Shown: piece after piece, positions 57,564 through 64,000 of the stretch
How the letters are laid out: every line of letters begins with the position of its first letter
Numbering within the stretch: position 1 is the first letter of the stretch
NCBI RefSeq assembly: GCF_013391695.1
Contig: NZ_JACBGH010000002.1
Span: 124,001 to 188,000, forward strand
Reading direction: 5' to 3'
DNA length: 64,000 nucleotides
Origin: Thiomicrorhabdus cannonii
Lineage (GTDB): Bacteria; Pseudomonadota; Gammaproteobacteria; Thiomicrospirales; Thiomicrospiraceae
Program-made: the position numbers and the translations under genes
Notes under the pieces: generated by a model
What the model saw: the letters and a program-made list of their open reading frames with translations, nothing else
Database searches by the model: none
What the model was told of the DNA's origin: nothing

Positions 57564-57600
57564 ACTTCTGTTCCGTCCGTTCCAATCGTTAGCTGCCGAC

Positions 57601-57621
57601 TACCCGGCCTGTTGAGTTTTT
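57601..57621 (-). repeat. Uptake-sequence-like repeat, mltG-tmk spacer
   Basis: Exact core copy (TACCCGGCCTGTTGAG plus T tract) between mltG and tmk. Confidence 0.85.
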
Positions 57622-57650
57622 AAAACCAAAATGTTGCGATGCGCGTTGCA

Positions 57651-58682
57651 TCATCTTTTCAGCTGATACTGGCGCACCGCGCGGTTATGGGCTTCCAAGG
57701 TCTCCGAAAAGACATGCTCGCCATTGCCGGTGGCCACAAAATACAACGCCTTGGTATTCTGCGGATGCAGCGCCGCCCACAAGGCTTCACGGCTCGGCAT
57801 GGCAATCGGCGTCGGCGGCAAACCGCTCATGCGATAGGTGTTGTACGGCGTGCTTTTCAGTAAATCGCGTTTGCGGATATTACCGTCATAACCCTCGCCG
57901 ATGCCGTAAATCACCGTCGGGTCGGTCTGCAAACGCATACCTTTTTTGAGGCGATTGACAAACACCCCGGCAATCAGCGCACGCTCCGCCGCCACGCCGG
58001 TTTCCTTCTCCACCAAAGCCGCCATAATCAGCGCCTCATAAGGAGTTTTATAGGGCAAGCCTTCTGCCCGCGCAGCCCAGACCTGCTGCAATTCGCGCTG
58101 CATCGCGGCATAGGCGCGTTTCAACACCTCCACATCGCTATCGCCGGCCTCATACAGATAGGTCTCCGGCAGAAACCAGCCTTCCAATCCGGCAAACGGA
58201 TACGCCGCCGTGCCGGGATTGGGCAGACCCAATTCGCCGTAGAGTTCAGCCACGCGCTGCAATGAAAGCTGCGACTTGATTTTAGGCAAAGCCTGCAACT
58301 GCGGCAGCATCTGCGCAAACGACTGTCCGGCAACCAGGGTTGCCGGATATTTGACCGTTTCGCCTTTGAGCAACGCCTCGGTCAATTCGGCAACATTCCA
58401 TTGCGGATTAATCTGCAACTCGCCGGTTTTGAGCTGCCCGTGCAACCCGTGGTAACGCAAATACCAGACATAGGCTTTGGGAGCGTCCAGCACGCCGGCC
58501 GTATGCAATTGCTGCGCGACCTTAGCCGCACTCGAACCGGCGTGGATGGCGACAATCCGAGGCTGCTGGCCGGTTGAAATCGGCGATGTCAGAAACTGCT
58601 GAATCTGCCACGCCGCCAACAGGGCAAGGACCAGAATGCCGCTCAAAGCGATTAACAGCAGTTTTTTCCAAGCGCGCATCAT
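57651..58682 (-). CDS. mltG: Endolytic murein transglycosylase MltG
   Basis: A 343-residue inner-membrane enzyme that cleaves nascent peptidoglycan strands. One N-terminal membrane helix (KKLLLIALSGILVLALLAAWQ, residues ~6-26) is followed by a LysM-like region and the YceG/MltG catalytic domain with MAALVEKETGVAAERALIAGVFVNRL (catalytic glutamate in VEKET) and MRLQTDPTVIYGIGEGYDGNIRKRDL. The ATG overlaps the pabC stop by four bases. Genetically linked with folate and DNA replication genes as in many gammaproteobacteria. Confidence 0.95.
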   Translation of the reverse strand: MMRAWKKLLLIALSGILVLALLAAWQIQQFLTSPISTGQQPRIVAIHAGSSAAKVAQQLHTAGVLDAPKAYVWYLRYHGLHGQLKTGELQINPQWNVAELTEALLKGETVKYPATLVAGQSFAQMLPQLQALPKIKSQLSLQRVAELYGELGLPNPGTAAYPFAGLEGWFLPETYLYEAGDSDVEVLKRAYAAMQRELQQVWAARAEGLPYKTPYEALIMAALVEKETGVAAERALIAGVFVNRLKKGMRLQTDPTVIYGIGEGYDGNIRKRDLLKSTPYNTYRMSGLPPTPIAMPSREALWAALHPQNTKALYFVATGNGEHVFSETLEAHNRAVRQYQLKR

Positions 58683-59554
58683 TCAAGCAGTTCCTGCGCC
58701 TGCGCCCATTGCCAATCACACCAACGTTGCCGCAAGTCCATGCCTTGCACCATGCCAAAGGTTCGCTCTGCCAACACCTTGACCGGCATAATGCCACGCA
58801 AGGCATTGGTGACAAAGAGTTCATCGGCCTGTTCAATATCCGCCAAGGTCAAACGCTGCTCTACCACCTCAAAGCCCCATTGCGGGACCAACTGCAGCAG
58901 TTGCGCGCGCGTGGTGCCGGCGACACCGCTGTACTGCAAAACCGGCGTGAGCCAACAGCCGTCCTTGAGCATAAACAGATTGGCCTGCGTGGCGCTAACC
59001 ACCTCGCCAAAGGCATTCAACATAATCCCTTCCGGCAGATTCTGCTCCGCCAACTCGGCGCGCGCCAAGACATTATCCAAACGGTTCAGGTGTTTAAGCC
59101 CGGCGAGCTGAGGCTGAATCGCCGCCTGTGTCTGACAAATGCCCAATGTCAATGCCTGCGGCGCTTGCCTAAAGTCTTCCACCTGACGGTAAAGCGGATG
59201 TTCGGCCAGCTGCCAGATCACAGCAGGCGTCGGCTCGCTCAACGGCGCATAACCGGCTCCGCCGATGCCGCGCGTGACAATCAGTTTGGCCATTAACGGT
59301 GCGAGCTGCAACTCGACCGGCAATTCAGTGAGCGCCTGACGCAATGACATCAATAGCTGCTCTTCATTAAACGCCGGAAATCCTAAGCGTTCCGCGGAAG
59401 TCTGCACGCGACGCCAATGCGCCGGCCAGTTGAACACCTTGCCCTGCATCAGCAGAATGGTGGTGAAAAAGCCGTCGCCGTACTGCACGGCACGATCCTG
59501 CACCGCCAGTTGCGTTTGCTTGACGCCATCCACCCAGATGCCGAGCAGACTCAC
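58679..59554 (-). CDS. pabC: Aminodeoxychorismate lyase
   Basis: A 291-residue PLP enzyme of fold type IV that converts 4-amino-4-deoxychorismate to p-aminobenzoate for folate. The PLP lysine lies in AGLKHLNRLDNVLARAE (near residue 150); IMLNAFGEVVSATQANLFMLKDG and the start QDRAVQYGDGFFTTIL are typical of the family. It is encoded next to pabB, the preceding enzyme, 4 bp away. The end overlaps mltG. Confidence 0.93.
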   Translation of the reverse strand: MSLLGIWVDGVKQTQLAVQDRAVQYGDGFFTTILLMQGKVFNWPAHWRRVQTSAERLGFPAFNEEQLLMSLRQALTELPVELQLAPLMAKLIVTRGIGGAGYAPLSEPTPAVIWQLAEHPLYRQVEDFRQAPQALTLGICQTQAAIQPQLAGLKHLNRLDNVLARAELAEQNLPEGIMLNAFGEVVSATQANLFMLKDGCWLTPVLQYSGVAGTTRAQLLQLVPQWGFEVVEQRLTLADIEQADELFVTNALRGIMPVKVLAERTFGMVQGMDLRQRWCDWQWAQAQELLE

Positions 59555-59558
59555 CGCT

Positions 59559-61004
59559 TTACCCCTGACTTTGCAGGGCGTTGATCAGCCCTTTGGCTTT
59601 ATGGCGCGTTTCGGTCAATTCGTTTTCGGCCACGGAATCCGCGACTATGCCGGCACCGGCACGGAACTGCACGACGGACTGCCCCTGTTGGCGACTATGC
59701 AACATGGTGCGAATCAGGATATTCAAATCCAGCGAACCGTCGCGGTTGATATACCCCAAAGAACCGGTATAGGCCTCGCGCGGCATCTGCTCCAGTTCGG
59801 CGATAATTTCCATACAACGCACTTTCGGGCAGCCGGTAATCGTGCCGCCCGGGAAAAGCGCATGCACAATATCCAAAGGATCAAAACCTGCCTGCAACTG
59901 GCCGCGCACATTGGAAACAATGTGATGCACGTGCTCATAGCTTTCCACCACCATCAGCTCGTTGACTTCGACCGTGCCCGGCTGGCAGATGCGCCCCAGA
60001 TCATTGCGCTCCAGATCGATCAGCATAATATGCTCGGCGCGCTCTTTGGGATGAGAAATCAACTCCTCGATCAGCGCACGATCCTGTTCCAGATCGGCAC
60101 TGCGTTTGCGCGTGCCGGCAATCGGGCGGGTTTCCACCCAGGGCGACTGATATTTGACGAGCCGTTCCGGCGAGGAACTGATAATCGACCACCCGGCCTG
60201 TTGAGTTTTTTCAGCCGGTTCAAACGCACTTGGTTCGCTTAAGCCCCACCCGCCAAAATGCGCCAAAGCGGCAAACGGCGCCGGATTGTGGCGACGCAAC
60301 GCGCGGTATACATCCAAATAGGTTTGGGTGTCGGACAGTGTGACCTGCCATTGACGTGACAGATTGACCTGAAAAACATCGCCGGCGAGGATGTATTCTT
60401 TGACGGCTTCGACCCCTTGCAGATATTTCTGCTCCGGCTCTTCACCTGCGGACTGAATGCTGATTGCCGCCGATTCGTCGGGCAAGGCTAACGCTTGTTG
60501 CAGGTCGGACTCCATCAACGGCAACAATTCGGCATATTCGGCTTCCGCCACCAAAGTGACCGAATCGTCCAGATGGTTTAACACCACGGCGGCAGGTACG
60601 CGAGTCAGAGAGGCCAGTGGGAATTCGGATGGTGGCAACCTCAACGTCGGCTCGACCACTTGCGCGTAATCGTAGCTGAAATAGGCGAACCAACCGCCGT
60701 AAAACGGCAAATCACACTCGACTTGCGCAATCTTAGCCGCTGCGAACCCCTGCTTGGCTTCTTTGACAAAGCGCTGCGCCTCCTCAGGATGCGTCAATTG
60801 CAGGGTTTTCTGCGGGAAGGCAAACAGAATGCTGTGTTGCCCCAACGCGCCCTTGGCGACACTTTCCAACAGAAACGGATAGCGCTCCGCATTGAGCTGA
60901 TGCAGCTTCGACAAATCGACCGCTTTGGCAGAAAGCGGCCTGTCCGAAAAACAAACAGGCCGTGTCACCACAGCCTGCGTGTCGATAGAAGAGGTTCTAT
61001 CCAT
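59559..61004 (-). CDS. pabB: Aminodeoxychorismate synthase component I
   Basis: A 481-residue enzyme using ammonia and chorismate to form 4-amino-4-deoxychorismate. The chorismate-binding domain has SSSPERLVKY, RPIAGTRKRS, HIMLIDLERNDLGRICQPGTVEV and FPGGTITGCPKVRCMEII. ATG 61004 starts MDRTSS; a TTG four codons upstream is less likely. Just before SSSPERL the segment EKTQQAGWS is encoded by an exact copy of the genome repeat (60191-60211), a short insertion compared with the usual spacing here. Component II (pabA) is not in the window. Confidence 0.95.
   Translation of the reverse strand: MDRTSSIDTQAVVTRPVCFSDRPLSAKAVDLSKLHQLNAERYPFLLESVAKGALGQHSILFAFPQKTLQLTHPEEAQRFVKEAKQGFAAAKIAQVECDLPFYGGWFAYFSYDYAQVVEPTLRLPPSEFPLASLTRVPAAVVLNHLDDSVTLVAEAEYAELLPLMESDLQQALALPDESAAISIQSAGEEPEQKYLQGVEAVKEYILAGDVFQVNLSRQWQVTLSDTQTYLDVYRALRRHNPAPFAALAHFGGWGLSEPSAFEPAEKTQQAGWSIISSSPERLVKYQSPWVETRPIAGTRKRSADLEQDRALIEELISHPKERAEHIMLIDLERNDLGRICQPGTVEVNELMVVESYEHVHHIVSNVRGQLQAGFDPLDIVHALFPGGTITGCPKVRCMEIIAELEQMPREAYTGSLGYINRDGSLDLNILIRTMLHSRQQGQSVVQFRAGAGIVADSVAENELTETRHKAKGLINALQSQG
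60191..60211 (-). repeat. Uptake-sequence-like repeat inside pabB
   Basis: Exact core copy read as AAA ACT CAA CAG GCC GGG (KTQQAG), the same frame and peptide as in the methyltransferase gene at 3246-3264. Confidence 0.85.
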
Positions 61005-61029
61005 AAATGCTCTCAATGGCTAACCGCAC

Positions 61030-62268
61030 TTAGATTTTGCCGAATACCAGACTCGCGTTGGTACCGCCAAAACCAAACGAGTTGGACAGGGCAAAATCCA
61101 CTTTGGCATCACGCGCTTCGTTAGCGACGTAATCCAGGTCGCAGCCCTCTTCCGGGCTTTCCAGGTTAATCGTCGGCGGTAATTTCTGTTCGCTGATCGC
61201 CAAGGCGGTAAACACCGCTTCCATGGCGCCAGCCGCACCCAAGGCGTGGCCAGTCATCGATTTGGTTGAGCTCATCGCCAGCTTGTAGGCGTGATCGCCG
61301 AAGGTCGACTTGACCGCCATGGTCTCGCAAACATCACCCGCCGGCGTCGAGGTGCCGTGCGCGTTGATATAGTTGATTTTGCTCGGATCCAGCTGCGCGT
61401 TGCGCAACGCCTGCACCATACAGCGTGCCGCGCCTTCACCGCCGGCTGCCGGCAATGTCATATGATAAGCATCGCCGCTCATCCCGAAGCCTAACACTTC
61501 CGCATAGATTTTCGCGCCACGCGCCTTGGCGTGCTCGTACTCTTCCAATACCACCGCACCGGCACCATCACTCAACACAAAACCGTCGCGGTCTTTGTCC
61601 CACGGACGGCTCGCCGCCTGCGGATTATCGTTACGCGTTGACAACGCACGCGCTGCGGCAAAACCGCCCAGCCCCAACTCAGTGGTGGCATATTCGGCAC
61701 CGCCGGCAATCATCACATCGGCATCGCCGTACTGGATCATGCGAGCGGCGTCGCCGATACTGTGCGTACCAGTGGCACAAGCCGTGCCGATCGCCATATT
61801 CGGCCCTTTAAAACCGAACATAATCGACAGGTTACCGGAGATCATGTTGATAATGGCACTGGGCACAAAAAACGGCGAAATACGGCGAGGACCGCCGTTC
61901 AGCATAGTATTGTGCTGAGTTTCGATTGAACCGATACCACCGATCCCCGAACCGATCGACACGCCGATGCGCGTAGCGTTTTCTTCAGTGACCTCAAGTC
62001 CGCTATCGCGAAACGCCTGAATACCGGCCGCAATGCCGTAATGGATAAACGGATCCATTTTCTTGGTTTCTTTTGCCGGAATGTAGTCGGTCGCTTCGAA
62101 GCCCTTCAGGACCCCACCGAATTTCACCGAAAAAGACTCGGTGTCAAACTTAGTCAGGTAGTCAATTCCACTTTTACCCGCCAACAGGTTGTTCCAGGTC
62201 TCGCCTACATTCAATCCCACAGGTGTCAACACACCCAAACCGGTAATCACCACACGACGCTTAGTCAA
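61030..62268 (-). CDS. fabF: 3-oxoacyl-ACP synthase II
   Basis: A 412-residue condensing enzyme extending acyl chains and making cis-vaccenate. Catalytic Cys is in [11 protein letters not shown] near residue 163; the histidines are in [11 protein letters not shown] and [12 protein letters not shown]. Length normal; C-terminal [12 protein letters not shown] typical of thiolase-fold synthases. Separated from acpP by a terminator-like stem, which may set a higher level for the carrier protein. Only about 25 bp to pabB. Confidence 0.97.
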   Translation of the reverse strand: MTKRRVVITGLGVLTPVGLNVGETWNNLLAGKSGIDYLTKFDTESFSVKFGGVLKGFEATDYIPAKETKKMDPFIHYGIAAGIQAFRDSGLEVTEENATRIGVSIGSGIGGIGSIETQHNTMLNGGPRRISPFFVPSAIINMISGNLSIMFGFKGPNMAIGTACATGTHSIGDAARMIQYGDADVMIAGGAEYATTELGLGGFAAARALSTRNDNPQAASRPWDKDRDGFVLSDGAGAVVLEEYEHAKARGAKIYAEVLGFGMSGDAYHMTLPAAGGEGAARCMVQALRNAQLDPSKINYINAHGTSTPAGDVCETMAVKSTFGDHAYKLAMSSTKSMTGHALGAAGAMEAVFTALAISEQKLPPTINLESPEEGCDLDYVANEARDAKVDFALSNSFGFGGTNASLVFGKI

Positions 62269-62301
62269 AACGCATCCTCACAGTTGAATTTTATTTACAA
62301 A

Positions 62302-62323
62302 AAAAGCCGTAAAAACGGCTTTT
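62302..62323 (-). terminator. Partial terminator between acpP and fabF
   Basis: Stem AAAAGCCGT / ACGGCTTTT around AAAA, T-rich on the minus strand. It lies after acpP; incomplete termination would explain excess acyl carrier protein. Confidence 0.78.
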
Positions 62324-62347
62324 CGTCCAATCCGATAGGATCAGTAA

Positions 62348-62587
62348 TTACGCATCCAAGTTAGCTTCGATGTAAGCTTTAGCTTGTGCCAGAGTAGAGA
62401 TTTTCTCTGCTTCTTCGTCTGGGATTTCGCAATCAAATTCTTCTTCCAACGCCATTACCAACTCAACAGTGTCCAGAGAATCCGCACCCAAATCATCTAC
62501 GAATGATGCATCAGGAGTAACTTGATCTTCTTCTACACCCAATTGCTCAACAACAATTTTCTTTACGCGTTCTTCAATACTGCTCAT
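62348..62587 (-). CDS. acpP: Acyl carrier protein
   Basis: A 79-residue, strongly acidic carrier of growing fatty acyl chains. The phosphopantetheine attachment serine is in [22 protein letters not shown] (the D-S-L motif, residue 38 or so). The frame runs 44 codons upstream, but ATG 62587 begins the canonical [12 protein letters not shown]. Present as one of the shortest and probably most highly expressed genes of the operon. Confidence 0.98.
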   Translation of the reverse strand: MSSIEERVKKIVVEQLGVEEDQVTPDASFVDDLGADSLDTVELVMALEEEFDCEIPDEEAEKISTLAQAKAYIEANLDA

Positions 62588-62739
62588 GGAATTCTCCAGT
62601 CTTTTTATATAAGGTTTAAAAAAAATAGGTTTTAAATAATTTGTCGTATTTTCGCTCTTACCGCAGCGATTATCAAGTTTTAATCGCGTTTTTTGCGGTG
62701 CGGATTTTACCCGCCCCAAACCGAGCCAAAATAGCGCTT

Positions 62740-63480
62740 TTAAATCATATACATGCCGCCATTCACATTCAGCGTCTGGCCGGTAATATAGGAACCACCC
62801 TCGCCCGCCAGGAATGTAACCGCTTTGGCAATATCTTCCGGCTGCCCCAGACGGTTCAACGGAATCTGCGTCGTCAATGCGGCGCGCTGTTCTTCCGGCA
62901 GAGCACGTGTCATATCGGTATCGATAAAGCCCGGTGCAATCGTATTGACGGTAATGTTGCGCGCGCCCACTTCACGCGCCAGGGATTTGCTGAAACCGAT
63001 AATGCCGGCTTTGGCCGCCGCATAGTTGGTCTGCCCGGCATTCCCCATCACACCCACCACCGAAGCGATATTGATGATACGTCCGCCTTTGGCTTTCATC
63101 ATGCCGCGCAAACAGGCTTTGCTCATGCGGTAAACCGAGTTCAGGTTGGTCTGGATAATATCGTCCCACTCTTCGTCTTTCATGCGCATCAACAGATTGT
63201 CACGTGTGATGCCGGCATTATTGACCAGAATGGTCGGCACACCGAACTCTTCGGTGACCTGTGCCAACACTTCGCCGATCATCTCGGCACTGGTCACATT
63301 CAGACATTTACCGGCACCTTTAGCACCCGCTTCCGCCAAATAGGCACTGATGCTTTGCGCGCCCGATTCAGACGTTGCCGTTCCGATAACGATGGCACCT
63401 TGCGCCGCTAGATCCAGCGCAATCGCCTTTCCAATTCCTCGACTCGCACCGGTAACCAATGCAACCTGTCCTGTCAACAT
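62740..63480 (-). CDS. fabG: 3-oxoacyl-ACP reductase
   Basis: A 246-residue NADPH-dependent short-chain dehydrogenase, reducing beta-ketoacyl-ACP. The nucleotide motif is [15 protein letters not shown] (residues 10-24), the catalytic Y-x-x-x-K is in TNYAAAKAG, and the serine lies in IINIASVVG. The FabG-type end [14 protein letters not shown] is present. Forty-two bases separate it from fabD; 150 bp from acpP. Confidence 0.97.
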   Translation of the reverse strand: MLTGQVALVTGASRGIGKAIALDLAAQGAIVIGTATSESGAQSISAYLAEAGAKGAGKCLNVTSAEMIGEVLAQVTEEFGVPTILVNNAGITRDNLLMRMKDEEWDDIIQTNLNSVYRMSKACLRGMMKAKGGRIINIASVVGVMGNAGQTNYAAAKAGIIGFSKSLAREVGARNITVNTIAPGFIDTDMTRALPEEQRAALTTQIPLNRLGQPEDIAKAVTFLAGEGGSYITGQTLNVNGGMYMI

Positions 63481-63522
63481 AAGCTTATTCCTTCACTCTA
63501 TCGGTTTTTAATCGCCACTATT

Positions 63523-64000
63523 CTATAAAGTTGCCAACGCTTTTTCCAGCGTGTCATTGTCATACACGGTATGCACCGGCATCTTGCGGTCAATACGGCG
63601 GTTCAATCCCATCAGAACCTTACCAGGCCCCAACTCGTAAAGATCGGTTACGCCTTGCGCCTGCATGGTCTGTACTGTCTTAACCCATTGCACCGGACGA
63701 TACAACTGTTCAACCAACGCCTGTTTAATTTCGTCGGCATTGCTTGAAACCGCCACATTCACGTTGTGCAACACCGGAACTTGCGCATCGGCAAATGTCA
63801 TGCCGGCCAATTTGTCCGCCAATGCATCTGCGGCTGACTTCATCAAAGAACAGTGTGAAGGCACGCTGACGGCCAAAGGAACCACCTTGATCGCACCGGC
63901 ATCGGTCATAGCCTGCATCGCGGCATCCACCGCCGCTTTTTCACCGGCGATCACTACCTGGCCTGGCGAGTTGAAGTTGACCGCTTCGACAACACCATCA
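63523..64000 (-). CDS. fabD: Malonyl-CoA:ACP transacylase, C-terminal part (cut by window edge)
   Basis: The 3' 159 codons of fabD; the start lies beyond the right edge. It includes VEAVNFNSPGQVVIAG, the catalytic histidine region PLAVSVPSHCSLM, and the C-terminal QMVQ-like RPVQWVKTVQTM and YELGPGKVLMGLNRRI, all typical of FabD. It feeds malonyl units to FabF and the operon downstream. The GxSxG serine is outside the window. Confidence 0.96.
   Translation of the reverse strand, partial: DGVVEAVNFNSPGQVVIAGEKAAVDAAMQAMTDAGAIKVVPLAVSVPSHCSLMKSAADALADKLAGMTFADAQVPVLHNVNVAVSSNADEIKQALVEQLYRPVQWVKTVQTMQAQGVTDLYELGPGKVLMGLNRRIDRKMPVHTVYDNDTLEKALATL

Overview
The window is chromosomal DNA of a gammaproteobacterial, sulfur-oxidiser-like chemolithoautotroph, most probably from the Thiomicrospira / Thiomicrorhabdus / Hydrogenovibrio neighbourhood. 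The assignment rests on a form I RuBisCO operon of the non-carboxysomal type (cbbLSQO with a divergent cbbR), a glycolate-salvage cluster, and standard gammaproteobacterial gene orders (fur-bamE-rnfH-ratA-smpB-ssrA; fabD-fabG-acpP-fabF-pabB-pabC-mltG-tmk-holB-tatD). No database search was possible, so the genus is an inference.

Layout. 1-5.8 kb: a truncated membrane signalling protein, a ZntB-type transporter, a small minus-strand operon (ferritin-like DUF455, methyltransferase, ROK kinase), two small envelope proteins and greA. 5.9-16.9 kb: carAB, dapB and the hrcA-grpE-dnaK-dnaJ heat-shock cluster, with a CIRCE operator abutting a sigma-70 -10 box. 16.9-22.7 kb: nadK, recN and a very large Aer-type chemoreceptor that also carries receiver and zinc-binding CZB domains. 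22.9-29.7 kb: fhs, glcF, glcE, glcD and a divergent glyoxylate aminotransferase, together a photorespiration-type salvage block; a perfect FNR-type box lies between glcD and the aminotransferase. 29.8-33.5 kb: fur, bamE, rnfH, ratA, an unknown periplasmic protein, smpB and the tmRNA gene.

33.5-43.2 kb is a 9.7-kb integrated satellite-like element inserted at the 3' end of ssrA and bounded by a 14-bp direct repeat. It encodes a tyrosine integrase, a HigBA-like toxin-antitoxin pair, an AlpA-type regulator, a PriCT-2/Toprim primase-like protein, a DUF3987 protein, a non-coding region with two families of iteron-like repeats (probable replication origin) and three unrecognised cargo genes. It has no capsid, tail or packaging genes.

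43.3-51.7 kb: a hypothetical gene, a long palindrome, then cbbO-cbbQ-cbbS-cbbL, divergent cbbR and a DUF3616 protein. 51.8-64 kb: tRNA-His, -Arg and -Pro, folD, an MsbA-like ABC exporter, and the fatty-acid / folate / lipid-linked operon, cut by the window end inside fabD.

The most unusual signal is a short repeat, AAAACTCAACAGGCCGGGTA, present as eleven near-identical half-sites (nine solo, one inverted pair). It lies mostly just after genes, once as a terminator-like inverted pair, and twice inside coding sequences in the same reading frame (KTQQAG). It is absent from the integrated element. This behaviour resembles a DNA-uptake sequence. Two further intergenic repeat families (CACGAAG palindromes and two 140-160-bp imperfect palindromes) are also present.
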